From contig KV918795.1 in NCBI GenBank assembly GCA_002049455.2, positions 248,001 through 312,000 on the forward strand: a stretch of DNA of 64,000 bases, read 5' to 3'. Origin of the DNA: Porphyra umbilicalis (lineage: Eukaryota; Rhodophyta; Bangiophyceae; Bangiales; Bangiaceae). This document shows positions 24,519 through 36,199 of this stretch, in pieces. The notes beneath the pieces are model-generated. The model was not told the DNA's origin and searched no databases. It saw only the letters and a list, made by a program, of their open reading frames with translations. Position numbers and translations under genes: made by a program. Every line of letters starts with the position of its first letter. Positions within the stretch are counted from its first letter, which is position 1.

Positions 24519-25482
24519 CGGTGCCGCTGCCGAGGACCCGTGGGCCGCTCGCCCTTCGACTCGTCGCTGTCGTCATAGACGAACCGCTCGTCGGCAGAGG
24601 CCACGCGGTCCGCCGCCCGTACTTCGTCCAGGATACGGCCAATGTCGTCCTCCAGGTGCGTCGCGCGGCGGATTTTTTTGACGACCTTGACGACGCCGTC
24701 CATCGCCTCCCCCATCGTGCGATCGCTGGACGTCCGCAGGGACGCGTGCAGCCGGTCCACGCCACTACGCAGCACCCGGCTGATCGCCAGCCCCTCGGCG
24801 CCAGCCGTGGGGCTGGCCCAAACCGCTCGGGTTTCGGCCAGGAGCTGATGGCCGGGCACTCGTACGGCAGGACCGCCCGTGGCGCCGCCCCCGCGTCCAC
24901 ACGACGGGCGTTTTTGTCCGCCGCCTCTTCGTAGTAGTACGCCGCCGCGTCCATCGCCTCCCGGTGCTGCACCTCGGCGGCCTGCACGTACCCGAGGTCC
25001 GCCGATGTCCGTAGATACGGAAGCGAAAACTCCGTCAGGTACTCAGCCGGTGGGGTCACCGCGTCCGGCATGAGGCTCATAAGGCGGCCCCAGCAGTGCG
25101 CCACCCACGGCACCCACTCGCTGAGGACAGCTTCGTTCTCGTTCACCCTCACGAAGGCGTACGCCGTCCGGACGAACCACGACGGCAACGCCGTCCCGAA
25201 GCGCGCCACCTCGCGGCTAAAGCGGACGGCCAACTCGCCATCGCACCGCTGCGAGTGCACCTCGTGGATGCCGCCGTGCAAGTACGCCATGCGTACGCCG
25301 GCCTGCATGCGCTCGACCGCCGGCTGGTTCCGCGGGTCTGGCCCCGGCACCCGCTCCCGCTCCGGCACCTCGTCGTGGTCCGCCAATACGCACTCGGCGT
25401 ACCGCCGCAGCCCCGCCCTCAGCGCGTCCCGCAAAAAGGGGGCGATGTAGGCCATCGCCGCCGCTTCCCCGGTCGCCGCCAT
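24500..25482 (-). other. antisense ORF region inside the Gypsy element
   Basis: Between the end of pol and the 3' LTR, the minus strand carries a protein-like ORF region starting near 25482 ('YIAPFLRDALRAGLRRYAEC', 'AVRFSREVARFGTALPSWFV', then 'MGEAMDGVVKVVKKIRRATH'). Composition is that of a folded protein rather than of repeat translation. It is oriented against gag-pol. No family is recognised. Antisense accessory ORFs in this position are known from some plant Gypsy lineages. This one appears broken. Confidence 0.5.
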
Positions 25483-25704
25483 CCGACCAAGTCGGCAGCA
25501 CGCACACGCCGATGGCGCCCGCGCGTGCCGCCTCCGCCGCCGCCGACCGCGTCGTCCGCCTCCGTCGGCAACGGCGTCTGCCCGAACGGCAACCCCGCAG
25601 CACGCCCACGCCGATGGCGTCCGCGCGTGCCGCCCTCCGCCGCCGGCGCCCCGCGTTCTTCAACGCTGCCCCCGCCGGTCCCCGCACGGCGGTATGTCCG
25701 CCTC

Positions 25705-25965
25705 GGCGCCGCTCGCCGCTGCATGCTGCCCGCGCGCGCGCCCCCACGCGGCCCGCGTCGCCTGGTGGCCTTGCCCTGCGCCTTCGCCTCGGCGCCGCTC
25801 GCAGCTGCGTGCTGCCCGCGCGCGCGCCCCCACGCGGCCCGCGTCGCCTGGTGGCCCCGCCCTGCGCCCTCGCGCTGGCGCCGCTTGCCGCGGCGTGCTG
25901 CCCGCGCGCGCGCCCCCACGCGGCCCGCGTCGCCTGGTGGCCCCGCCCTGCGCCCTCGCGCTGGC
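25705..25965. repeat. 86-bp tandem repeat, three copies, inside Gypsy
   Basis: Units begin GGCGCCGCT at 25705, 25791 and 25877, with a fourth partial start at 25963. Each contains a GCGCGCGCG run and 'GCCCGCGTCGCCTGGTGG'. The copies are nearly identical, suggesting recent expansion between the antisense ORF and the 3' LTR. Confidence 0.85.
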
Positions 25966-26048
25966 GACCCCCGCGCGGCTGCTCGGCCCGAGCGGCCCCG
26001 CATCCGTCCTTGCTGACGGGTGACCGCCAGGTCTTGGCCCGAGGGGGG

Positions 26049-26415
26049 TGTTGCATTCGGCAGGGGCTAAGTCCAGTACTTATGCCCCTGCCGGGACTTG
26101 CGCCCGTCTCGCCGTACTTCGGATTGCGGCCTGTGGGACGGCTGTCCTTCCCTAAGTAGCCCCCCCTTTTCGGGCCAGGGCTTACTCTTCCGGCTCTCCT
26201 TTTCGTCTGTTTTCGGCTTGTTCTTACCGCGCCGGCCTTGCCCCGCGCCGCCCCGTCTTGCTCGCCATCTAAATCTTGGCGTCTATCTAGAGTCCTAGCC
26301 TTTGAGCGCCTTTGCGCCGTCTAGGTCCTCTTGGTAGGTTGACCCTTTAGGTCCTTCTCTTTTGTACTGTCAGTGTGGTTCTAGGGTATTTGTTCGCGCC
26401 TTCTTTGTTGCCACA
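26049..26415 (+). repeat. Gypsy 3' LTR
   Basis: Pairs with 17532-17898 over its whole length, with roughly 5% difference plus a few single-base length differences. Confidence 0.92.
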
Positions 26416-28349
26416 CCCTGCGCCTTGTGAGTAGTCATGGCCCACCCCAACACGAGGGAAGCGTGCCGCCGCGTCGCTGCCTCCTTGTCCCTGGCAGACA
26501 GAGACGTAACACAGAACATCTCCCACTTGATGAAAAGCCGACGCCGGGCAGTCGTCGGCAATAAGAAGTCCACAATCGGTAGCCTCTTGCTCTTGCCTCT
26601 CTTGTCCGCGAAGAAGTACAAGCCTATCACGACGCCTCGGGCTCCCGCGATCAACCCGGGCACGTGGAAGTACGCGTTGCAGGCGGAAAGCACGACGGAA
26701 CCGACACACAGCTTCATTTCGTACTCGGCTTTGGTGAAGACGGCAAGCAGCTGCTTCCCATGGCTATCGGACAGCTGCTTGTCATCGTCTTCTGCTACAA
26801 AGGTGACAAGGGGCTGGTCCAAGCTTACAATGCACTTGTTTTTGCGCACGTTGGCCGCTTTTGTAGTTGGTTACAGGTAGACGGCATCGTCGAGAGCGGT
26901 CGCCACAGCCCTGGATCGCAGAAGCTCTTCTTCGGACCGCGTGAGCTCGGCCCTGCTCATGTAGAGAAGTAAGGAGCAGAACTCAGCATCGGCACTATGG
27001 CGGCCGGCTGTCGTAAGAACGACAGCCCTCGGGCCGAAGAGCATCGGCCACACATCGGCTTAAAAAGAAAACTGCCCAGAGAGGGCCCCTTGACCTTGCA
27101 CAGGTGCCAGCTGCAAAACGTCGCCGCAAAAAGGGACAACAATACCCCCTAGCTGCGTTGAAGGAGCTCTTCGTGGGTGGCGGCACAGACGGTCTACCCC
27201 ATCCAGCAGCGCAGCATCCAGCATGGAGATCTTGTCCACGATCAGGAAGCGCGCGCTGCATATCCAAGGCAGGGCAGGGAACGGCAATCGCGCGACAACG
27301 TCCTCCACGCCCAACTCAGAGGCCAGAGCGAGAACAACCTCCGGCACTAGCCCGAGCCACGAGTGGAGCGTAACTCCACCCAGGATACTGACTGCCACTC
27401 CAGGCTTCGCGCGGACTCCCATCCTGGGGTCGAGCACCTCTAGGAAGGGCAGAACCTTGTTGAGTATCGTCATCTTACCCAATCCGGCGATGCCGGTCGC
27501 AAACACACTTTCACCCCTCTCAAGCATGGAGACTATGAGAGAGGCGTGTGGATCGATAGGTAGACGATGACCCGGTACTTTCCAGCCGCCACGGCCGGAA
27601 AATCCCTCCGCGCGGGACCTCTTGACACCGACCCCGGTTGTTGCCGTCGGGGACGAGAAGGAGGCCCGGGGAGGCGGAGGCCTGGCCCATGGCCGGCCCT
27701 CACCACGACTAAGCGAAGCGGGTGCTTGTGCGATGCCCACCGATCGGTGCGGCGCACTGGATGCGATTCGAAGTTGACGGCCTACCAAAGATGGACTGGG
27801 TGAGGTAGATGTGGAGGGGGCTGCGACTTTCACTGAAAACAGGGCCGCAGCCAATGACGAAAAGCACTTGGTACACATCAGCCCAACACCTTTACTGTCG
27901 CGAAGCGCGGCAAAGAAGCGCTCCAAGCCACGAAGAGTGCTCAGGTTGAGGAACATGCAGCGACTTCCCAGCATTCATCGAACGGCACGGTCCGAGCAAG
28001 AAGAGAGTAAGGGAGCTTGGACGCCCTGCGGCATCATCTGCAGCCCCGCGTTCGTCCACGCCGCAGCGTCATGTTTGTTGTCAAATACCTGCAGCTCCAG
28101 GTCTCCTTGAAGCCACACATTCTTGGTGAGATCTCGTGGACATCCGCGGTCGGGTTCCTGAGCAGAATAGACGAGCGTGGCCTCATCTGCGCCTGGCCAC
28201 CAGCTCGCGATGATGACGGCCATGCCCGAGGGCCGGTGGGTATCGGTGGGTACAGCACACGTCGGCTGCTGCAAATGCCGAGACACAAGCAAGATGCGCG
28301 CCACAGTGACGGCCACACTAGAGTATGCCGGTGCGACTGTTATCTTCAT
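26416..28349 (-). pseudogene. Pif1-like helicase, N-terminal and core part, split by Gypsy
   Basis: One frame runs from 28349 to 26416 with in-frame stops (TGA just before 27974, TAA at 27060-27062, and TAA near 26874). Motifs in order are a Walker A-like 'GIAGLGKMTIL' (Met where Ser/Thr is usual), a Walker B-like 'FLIVDKISMLD' (Asp-Lys for Asp-Glu), motif III 'PFCGDVLQLAPV', and the late motif 'MTTHKAQG', after which the Gypsy element begins. The rest of the gene is at 17250-17531. The altered Walker residues and stops argue for a dead copy. Pif1 relatives occur as host helicases and in Helitrons, but no Rep/HUH domain or Helitron ends were seen here. Confidence 0.82.
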
Positions 28350-28929
28350 ATGCCCATTTGCAGACGCTCACACACTTGTTTAATCATTGCTATCCTACCA
28401 GCCTAGTGAGAAGAAGAATTTCCGTATTCAAGAGCCTATGTGTACCTTTAAGACGGACAAGGACAGGTAGCAGCAGCCTGGCTTGAAGCGTCGCAATCAC
28501 GGGCCCGACCCAAACTCTGGCCAGGTCATCCATAAGAGGGGGGGGACACACGCAGGATCGGTCGAATCCCACCCCCATCTCAACCTCCCCCGCCGCTTTT
28601 GACGCGGGTCCCACAGCAACGCGAGGCACCCCAAAACGCTGCGATAGAACTTGAATACAATTAATTTGAACCGGGTAAGTCCTCCGACATCCATGCGTCA
28701 GAAATGGGGGGAGGCGTCGCCGTCTTCGATTTTCTCACCGATTTGGGGGAACCCGCTGCTCCTCCCCATTTTTCCTTGGCGTGCCAATGGCTGTTGCAGA
28801 TTCAGTTCTTTTTAGAAAATGAGCTGACGTGGCATCATCAGATTTCAAATCATACGGCCGAAACTGGCGCTTTCCGGGGCTGTTTACGATCTTGGCGATC
28901 ACTATCGAGACCCGAAAAAGCCTGAACGA
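28350..28929. other. 580 bp spacer, no gene recognised
   Basis: A mixed-composition stretch between the Pif1 pseudogene and the Harbinger region, with no domain or repeat match. The left end of the Harbinger element may lie here or just to the right, but no inverted end could be paired. Confidence 0.4.
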
Positions 28930-29272
28930 GTCTGACCGTTTCAGGGCCCTTCATTTGACGCACGCCGGGGGTATGGTGGGTCGCTCCGGTGCCGCCTTCT
29001 GTGGTGCGCACAGCGTCAATCAGGGCACGGCGGCGGCGTTCCCCAGGCACTGGTTTTCGACCCTCGCGAGATCGCTTCTGTACGTGCTCGCGACGGGGGG
29101 CGAGAGACGCTCGAGGTCGGGAGATGGAATGAACTTGTGGGCCTGTCAGAAGGGGCAGTGGGACGAGGTCCTGTCGGCGCTTCGCGGCGTGATGACGTGA
29201 CGGCGACAGACGCGTCGCGACGCCCGTGTCCACGGTCGATGTCACCGTCGACGACACTCTCTTCTTCCCACG

Positions 29273-29656
29273 ATGGACGATCCAATTGACGTCTCTGCGG
29301 ATGCGATGCTGGCGGACCCCATCGACGGCGAAGTTGCCACCGCGGTCGCGGCGCATATGCAGGCGCTGTGGCGCTATCGTTGTCGCATCCGGAGGTCGCG
29401 GCTCGGCAGGCGGCGGTACATTGAGTCGGTGCCTGGCCGCCGGCCGAACAAAAACCGTGATTTTTGATCAGAATTTCGAGCTATTTTGAGGGACTATTTT
29501 GAATTGAGCGCCTGCTCTCCCGCATACGTCGACGCGGACTTTGAGAGACGGTTCCGTGTGCCCCGGTAAGTGTTTTTACGTTCCTACCACACCGTGAAAG
29601 GTCGCCTCTTCTTTGCGCAACGTGCTAACGAGGGGGGCAAAAATCACGTACACCCA
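29273..29656 (+). pseudogene. Harbinger transposase, N-terminal part
   Basis: The ATG at 29273 begins 'MDDPIDVSADAMLADPIDGE'. Family-typical blocks 'PGRRPNKNRDF' and 'DADFERRFRVPR' follow, then 'FFAQRANEGGKNHVHP', where the Copia element cuts in. Two in-frame stops, TGA 29465-29467 and TAA 29567-29569, lie within this part. The second sits in GTAAGTG and could be mistaken for a splice donor, but the frame beyond it matches the family and leads straight on. After the insertion the same frame resumes at 34599. Confidence 0.8.
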
Positions 29657-30074
29657 TGTTGAAACGCAGTGGGGACAGGGGTTGAAGGACCACGGTGAAG
29701 TAACTGAGTGGCTTGAGCTCGTGTGTGTGTATGCGAACGTGCTTTGTTGGTTGTCTTAAGGTTCGCCCGCCTCTTCCAACCGAGAGCACCCCTCAAATAG
29801 TCCCCACCTGCCCAAGTGCTCCCCCCTCTCGCGCCCACACCGACGCCCACGCCCTCGCACCAAATCGAATCACTCACCAAATCAAAAGCCACAAGAGCAA
29901 AGCGAAGATCAAATCCAAAACACGCCAACAGTATCGCCCCAAGATGACCCAACGCGAATGTGTGCAACTTGACCACGTCTTGCAAATGTACCATGTGGGG
30001 TACCATAAGGGTCACCGACCATCATCCATCCGCGAACCGCCAGTGGAGTCGGCGACGAGCATCACAGAACAACA
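29657..30074 (-). repeat. 3' LTR of family A Copia
   Basis: 418 bp, in reverse orientation. It is paired with 34176-34593 and homologous to 923-1338. Confidence 0.92.
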
Positions 30075-33000
30075 CTTCTCCTCGCTTGTTGCCGCGGTGG
30101 TTCTTGTATTCAGCAAAGCCCCATGGCCTCGACATGCTCTTCGTGCTCGGTCTTGCGGAGCTCTTTCATCATCGGGTCCGCCGCCATGTCGTCAGTTGCA
30201 CAATGCTTCAGTGTCACCTTGTCCTTCGTGATGGCCTCGCGCACGAAGTGGTATCGATTGTCGATGTGCTTGCTGCGCTTGTGCTCGACAGGGCTCTTGG
30301 AGAAGGCAATGCACCCGCTGTTGTCGACCGTGATGTTGATTGGCCCGCCCGAGATCGCTGTCCGCAGCCCTTGGGATGCCACGCTTTGCACGAGCTTGTT
30401 GAGCAAGACAGCTTCCTTTCTGGCCTCGCATAGAGCCTTGTACTCGTCTTCCATCGTCGACAGTGCCACCGTTATCTGCAACTGAGAACCCCCGCTGACG
30501 GCTGCTCCGCCAAATATGAAGGTGAAGCCCGTCTTAGAACGTCGCGTCTCGTGGTCACCCTCCCAGTCGGCATCACTATAGCCTTATGGAACAAAGGAAG
30601 AGTTCTTTTCGAAGACCAGCCCCTTGTCAATCGAACCCTTGTTATACCGTAGAATGCGCTTGATCGCCGCCCAATGCTCCTTTCCGTAGCACAAGACGAA
30701 CCGACTCAGCTTCCCGATGGCGAAGGCCAGGTCAGGCCGCGTCCCGACCATCAGGTACATGAGACTGCCGACGGCTTCGCTGTAGGGCAGCGCGTCGTCG
30801 CTCTCGTTGGCCTTGACCAGCTGCAGGCCCACCTCCAGCGGCGTTCCGATCGGGTTACACTCCGCCATCATGGACTTCTCCAGGATGTGCGCCGCGTACT
30901 TGCCCAACGCCTTGTCACGTCTTATCTCTAGCCCGAGGATGACCTTCGCCTCGCCCACGTCCTTCATCTCAAAACGCTGGTGCAGAGGGTCCTTAATCTT
31001 GTAGGTCACTGCTAGGCTTGATGCCACCAACAGGAGATCGTCGACGCACACCAGGACGATGATGATTTCGCCGTCATCCATGAGGAGGTAGAGGCATGCA
31101 TCCGGTTCGATGTTATCGAACCCCTGTGACTTGAGGAAGTCGTCGAGCTTGGCGTACCACATCTTGGGGGCTTGCTTCAGCCCATAGAGCGCTTGAAAGA
31201 GACGACACACCTTGTCAGGATACGTCGGATCGACATAGCCGTCTGGTTGCTCCATGTAGACCTCCTCGTCAAGGTCGCCGTTGAGAAATGCCGTCTTGAC
31301 GTCCATCTGATGTAGCTCCCACCCGTTCGCCGCCGTCATCGCGAGGATGCATCGGATGGTAGTGAACCTGGCCACCAGGGCGAAAGTTTGGTTGAAGTCG
31401 AGCCCCTTGATCTGCCGGTTCCCTATAAAGCACAGGCGCGCCTTGTGCCGCGTCGTGTTGCTTCCGTTATTGTCAACCTCGTTCTCGACCTTGTAAACCC
31501 ACTTGCCCTTCAGCACACGTTGACTGGCCGGGCGATCCATCAAGCGCCAAGTCTTGTTCTTACAAATGGCCTCCATCTCCTCGTCCACGGCAATCTGCCA
31601 CTTCGCCGATTCTTGCCCTTGAACGGCTTGCACGTACGTCGTGGGCGCCTCGTGAGCAACCAGGCTCACCGGGCGCCAGTACTCGACAGGGGGTCGCCGC
31701 GCTCTGCCGCTACGACGCAGCGTGTCTTGAGAGCCGCCACGACCTTGATTGTCGTCCGCGGACTTGTCAGATCCATCGTCTTGCTTGTCATCCTTGTCGT
31801 CATTGGCAGCATCTGCGTCTTCGCCGTCGCTTGCAGAACGCAAGCCCGTCTCGACTTCGACGTTTTCGTCTCCGGGAAGCTCCTCTGCAACTTCTGCAAC
31901 CTCGCTTACGTCCGTCTCGGCGAACACAACGCTTCGTGCCTTGACTACCTGAGCGTCGTTGAGGATGACCTTGTACGCCTTGCTGCCGTCAGGACAGCCT
32001 AAGAAGACGCCCTTTACCGCCTTGACGCCGAACTTGCCGTCGATGTGACTCTTGTGCAGCACCACCCAGCATGTCGACCCAAACACCCGCATGTGGCTTA
32101 CGTTGGGCTTATTCCCGGTGCGCAGCTCAAAAGGCGTCTTGCCGACGGGAAGCGCCCGGCTGGTGACGCGGTTCTTGATGTACAACGCCGTCTTGATGGC
32201 ATCCGCCCAAAGATCCTGCTTGACGTCCCTTGTGTCGCATCATATTCCGAGCCATCTCCACGAGAACTCGATTGAGCCGCTCAGCAACCCCGTTCTGCTG
32301 CGGCTTGTCGGGCACCGTGGTCTGGTGCGTCGTGCCGTGCGCATCGTGAAGAGCTTTGAATGCGTTCAACACGTACTCGCCGCCATTGTCGAATCGCAGG
32401 ATCTTGATCTTCGTTCCGTGTGCAGCTGGGCCTCAGTCAGCCACTTCTTATACGCAGAGAGCAGATCGCTCTACTTCTGCAGGAAGACCACGTCGATCCA
32501 GCGGGAGAAGTCGTCGGTGAAGGTGCCGAAGTAGATCGCACCGCCACACGACGGCTCCGACATTGGCCCGCCCAGGTCCGAGTGCACGAGCTGCAGGCGC
32601 TTGCTGACTCGACCTCATCCTGCACTAGGCATAGGCGTCATAGCCACTTTCCCATACACGCATGGCTCGCAGACGTCCTTGAACACCATGGAAGAGCACT
32701 TGAGTCCGTCAATGTCCTTGTTCTTGATCATCCGCATAACGCCAGCCACATTGACGTGCCCAAGGCGCTCATGCCATAGCTGCAGAGAGGCCACCGCAGT
32801 AATATCCGACATAGGGGCCATGTCCAGTGGGAGAGCCCGCTCTTTCGCGTGCCGCACGCAGCAATCTTCTCGTTCATCTTGATGATCGTCTTACCGCCCT
32901 TGAATGACACTTCCGCCCCACGCTTCTCCATCATGCCGACCGACATGAGGTTGAAGCCCATTGTAGGAGCATGGAGTACCTTCTCCAATTTGATCTTGCG

Positions 33001-34175
33001 CGTCTTGCCTTGAACGATGACGTTGAGCACGACGGTTCCGACGCCCGCCCCGGCTACGGACCCCTTGTCACCCATCGTGACGTTGCGTCCCGTGGTCGTC
33101 TGTTAGTCGTCGAAGCACCCGCGCATCCAGCACATGTGTGCAGACGCCGCAGAGTCGACAAGCCACGACTTAGAGATGTCATCGGTGTCAGTTGCATTGC
33201 CCACCAGACGGATGGCGTCGTCGCTGTCGCTACCATCGTCAGCCGCAATCGCGGCCACCTTGTCCTGTCTCTGCTTCTTTGCCTTGAGCTCTGGGCAGTC
33301 ATGAGAGATGTTCCTAAACTTATGGCAGTAGTAGCACTCGATCTTGGGGAGGTCACCACGGCGGCCTTGACCTGGATAGTTTGCGCCGACGAGTGCAATG
33401 TCGCCTATGCGCTTGGTCGCCGGTGACCTGTCCGCCTGACGCCGCTCCTCCTGAAGCAAGCGGCTCTCGACAAAGTCGAGGCTCAGCTCGTCCACGCCCT
33501 TGGCGTCAAGAGCCACAAGCAGGTTCTCGTACTTGGACGTCAGCCCGTTCAGGACGCTCATGGCAACGTCCATCTCCGTCACCTCGCCGCCAATGGTCTT
33601 AAGGTTCTCGCCGTGGTTGAGCACGCGGTTGATGTAGCCCAGCATGCCCTCGGCGACGGTCATTTCGACGGTGTAGAACTCGCGTCGCGCGTTCATCTTC
33701 TTGATTAAACTCTTGCGCTGGAAGACACCTTGCAACGGCAACCACATTGACGCCGTCGTCCTGCAGCCCGACACATGCTCAGGCCACTCAGACCCAAGGG
33801 TGAGCCCAATGATGGCGCTCGCCTTCGTGTCTCGACGCTTCCACAACGCCGACTCGCGAAACTCCGCGTCCGTCGGCTTGCCGTCTTCGTCAAGCATATC
33901 ATCCAGGTCGCGCAGCGCGAGGACCATCTTAATGCGCTGACGTCACTCGTGGAAGTTCGTCTCCGCGAATTTGTCGATCTTGATGGCGCACATGCCTGCA
34001 GCGCCTCCGTCCATGATGTCATCTTGTCGTAGCGCCCGACCTTGCCGAGCCGTGCGCCTTGACCGTCACGTCCTTGAACCACCGTGACCTCGTCTTCTTC
34101 GCACTTGCCGCGACCGCCGCGACACCAGCTGACACACCTTGCTCTTGTCACAGCCCCGGCTCTGAGCCGATATTC

Positions 34176-34593
34176 TGCTGAAGCGGAGAGGGGATAGGGG
34201 TTGGGGGACCACGGTGGTGTGGTTGAGTGGCTTGAGCTTGTGTGTGCGTGTGCGAACGTGCTTTGTTGGTTCTCCTAAGGTTCGCCCGCGTCTCTCAACC
34301 AAGAGCACCTTTCAAATAGTCCCCACCAGCCCAAGTGCTTCCCCCTCCGGCGCCCACATCGACGCCCACGCCCTCTCACTAAATCGAATCACTCACCAAA
34401 TCAAAAGTCACACGAGCAAAGCGAAGATCAAATCCAAAACACGCCAACTGTATCGCCCCAAGATGACCCAACACGAATGTGTGCAACTTGACCATGTCTT
34501 GAAAATGTACCATGTGGGGTACCATAAGGGTCACCGAACATCATCCATCCGCGAACCGCCAGTGGAGTCGGCGACGAGCATCACAGTGCAACA
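34176..34593 (-). repeat. 5' LTR of family A Copia
   Basis: 418 bp. The internal side is followed on the minus strand by a GGCTCAGAGCC-containing stretch that may hold the primer site. I could not assign a tRNA. Confidence 0.92.
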
Positions 34594-34598
34594 ACCCA

Positions 34599-36076
34599 TT
34601 ACAAAAGATGGTGGCTACTTTCCGTGTGATTGCTGACGGAAAGTCGCCCGCTTGAACTGATGAATGCGTTCGTTTGTCCGCATCGTCCATTGCTCATTCT
34701 GTTTGAGTGCTTCTTCGATTTATTGTGGATGAGGTTGATCCGGCTTATATGCGTCCCGCCACCCCGGCCGAGCTGGAGCGTATCCTGGTGCGCAATGCGC
34801 ATCGGGGATTGCCTGGATGTATGGGATCCCTGGATTGCTCCCAATTGGAGTGGGCGAACTGCCGCAAGGCGTTTGCCGGCATGTATCAGAATCTGCCCGG
34901 CAAACGCTCCGTGGTAATGGAAACTGTTTGCGATGAGGACCTATGGATATGGCATTTGTTTGTTAGTTGCCCTGGTTCTCGGAAGACCCCAATGTTTTGC
35001 ATGCTTCCTCTCTGTATTTTTCTGTGACGGGAGGCGAGTGGCCGCCTCGTACCTTATCATTCACAGCAAACAGAACCACTCGCACGCTCTTGTATTATCT
35101 GGTTGCTGGAATTTACCCTCCCTTTGCATTTTTCGTGTCTCCGTTCCCCGATTCCACCACAGTAGTTGAGACGACATTCAACCGGCTACAAGAAGCTTTG
35201 ATAAAAGATTTGGAACGCCTCTATGCTGTTCTTACTGCACGCTTCCACTGTGCTTTACACACCGCACGGCATGTCACCGTCGAGTCAATGGTCACGGTCG
35301 CGAAGGCGGTGGCCATCTTACACAATATGGTGACAGAAAAGGTACGCGATGGGTACGTGTCCCGCACTCGAATGGCCGCCGCTGCCCAGGCGGCGGACGG
35401 CGGTAGTGGCGGCGGAGGCACAGTCGTTGACGGAGCTGAGGGCGTGGGGTACGGGGCAGCTGAGACCCCGGCCGCGGCCGGTGGTGCGGCCGGCGGTGCT
35501 GCCGGCAACGGGGCTGGTGGGGGAGGCGGTGGTGGGATGGGAATGATTCCTATTTGTGAGGCTTCCGTCGCCGGTGGTGGCGCAGCCAAAGGTGGGGCCG
35601 GTGGGGGTGGCGGGTGTGAGACTGGTCTGGTTCTTGATGGTGGTGCTTTTGCCGTCGGTGCAAACGGAGCCGGCCGCGCGGCTGATGGAGGTGGGGGCGG
35701 TGGGACGGGTAGGATGGGTGATGGTGGCAGCCACGCCGCCGGTATTGGCGCTACCGGCGGCGGGGCCGCTGGTGGTGAGGGCGGTAAGACAGTTCCGATG
35801 GGAGATGGAGGAAGCCACGCCGCCGGCGGCGGTGCAACCGGCGGCGGTTCACAGAGCAATGCGAACAGTCCTGGCGGCAGCGACGGCCCTCTGGCGGGTG
35901 TTGCCGCTTCGGTTATCGCGCCGGCCGGCGCGCTTCCTGCCGGAAGTTTTGGCCACGCGCTGGATGCTTGGGCGGAGGCGTGGGACGGAGAGGAGCACGA
36001 GCGCCTGGGGCATGACCTTGCTGAACACGTGTGGGTGGGGAGAAGCCCGCTTCTTGCGCCCTACGTGGGAGTATAA
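34599..36076 (+). pseudogene. Harbinger transposase, catalytic part with Gly/Ala-rich tail
   Basis: The frame resumes as 'LQKMVATFRVIADG' and 'VRLSASSIAHSV'. The DDE_Tnp_4 core follows: first Asp in 'GCMGSLDCSQLEW', second in the 'DPNVLHAS' block, and the terminal helix 'ETTFNRLQEALIKDLERLYA' plus 'LTARFHCALHTAR'. Two in-frame TGA codons lie between 34599 and 34707, and one base appears lost near 34985, after which the reading continues in a shifted frame to 36076. From about 35380 the C-terminus becomes a roughly 230-residue Gly/Ala/Val-rich tail with Gly runs. Such a tail is not typical of the family and may have grown from local GC-rich repeats. Confidence 0.82.
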
Positions 36077-36199
36077 AAGCATTTTTTTTCCGTGCTGCGC
36101 AGAATTTTTTTTCTCCTTCGATAACGTCTTCATGACAGGATGTTTTGAGGGTGCGGCGGACAGGGTCGACATGTTGATGTGACTGCCCCGCCGCCTACG

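Larger units (their letters stand above)
17532..26415 (+). mobile_element. Gypsy (chromodomain type) LTR retrotransposon, 8.9 kb
   Basis: Two 367-bp LTRs (17532-17898 and 26049-26415), both starting TGTTGC and ending CCACA, differ by about 18 positions by eye (about 5%). The flanks are CCCTG on both sides (17527-17531 and 26416-26420). The parts are a gag/capsid region about 18.1-19.5 kb, a CCHC knuckle at 19715-19756 ('CHRCRGLGHYARVC'), protease near 20.19 kb ('LDTGAGPSII'), RT about 21.1-21.6 kb ('YLDDVIVFS'), RNase H about 21.9-22.26 kb, integrase about 22.58-23.26 kb ('GHPGVQRM', 'PYHPQTNGQVERYNRT'), and a chromodomain about 23.66-23.83 kb ('KVRWATYGRGDDSWEP'). An unusual extension with an NPPF motif follows. 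The element is broken, with a few breaks. It is younger than the family A Copia judged by LTR divergence. Confidence 0.95.
29657..34593 (-). mobile_element. Copia LTR retrotransposon (family A), inserted in Harbinger transposase
   Basis: The LTRs are 29657-30074 (3') and 34176-34593 (5'), 418 bp each with TGTTG/CAACA-type ends. They differ at about 39 positions by eye (about 9%), so the insertion is fairly old. The target duplication ACCCA is present at 29652-29656 and 34594-34598. Minus-strand parts are a gag region about 33.95-33.25 kb with a zinc-knuckle-like segment, protease near 33.15 kb ('WLVDSAASAHMC'), GAG-pre-integrase near 32.77 kb ('LWHERLGHVNVAGV'), integrase about 32.6-32.1 kb, RT about 31.6-30.9 kb ('VCVDDLLLVA') and RNase H about 30.6-30.1 kb. 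The element is broken, with several breaks. It is the same family as the element at 1-1338. Confidence 0.95.

Noticed and set aside
25096-26016. 306-codon plus-strand ORF in the Gypsy element
   Set aside because: It is the opposite strand of the antisense ORF region and of the 86-bp repeat, with low-complexity composition.
26416-28349. Helitron helicase
   Set aside because: Only Pif1 motifs are present. No Rep/HUH domain, TC start or CTRR hairpin end was found nearby.
29560-29600. GTAAGTG in the Harbinger gene as a splice donor
   Set aside because: The same frame beyond it matches the family and leads directly to the Copia junction, so no intron is needed.
3034-36076. Possible alternative genetic code, since several frames are interrupted only by stops
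   Set aside because: The residues expected at the stops differ (Lys at the piggyBac TAG, Arg at one TGA, others at the Pif1 TAAs). All three stop codons are affected, and the 1000-codon Tnp2 gene has none. Decay explains this better.
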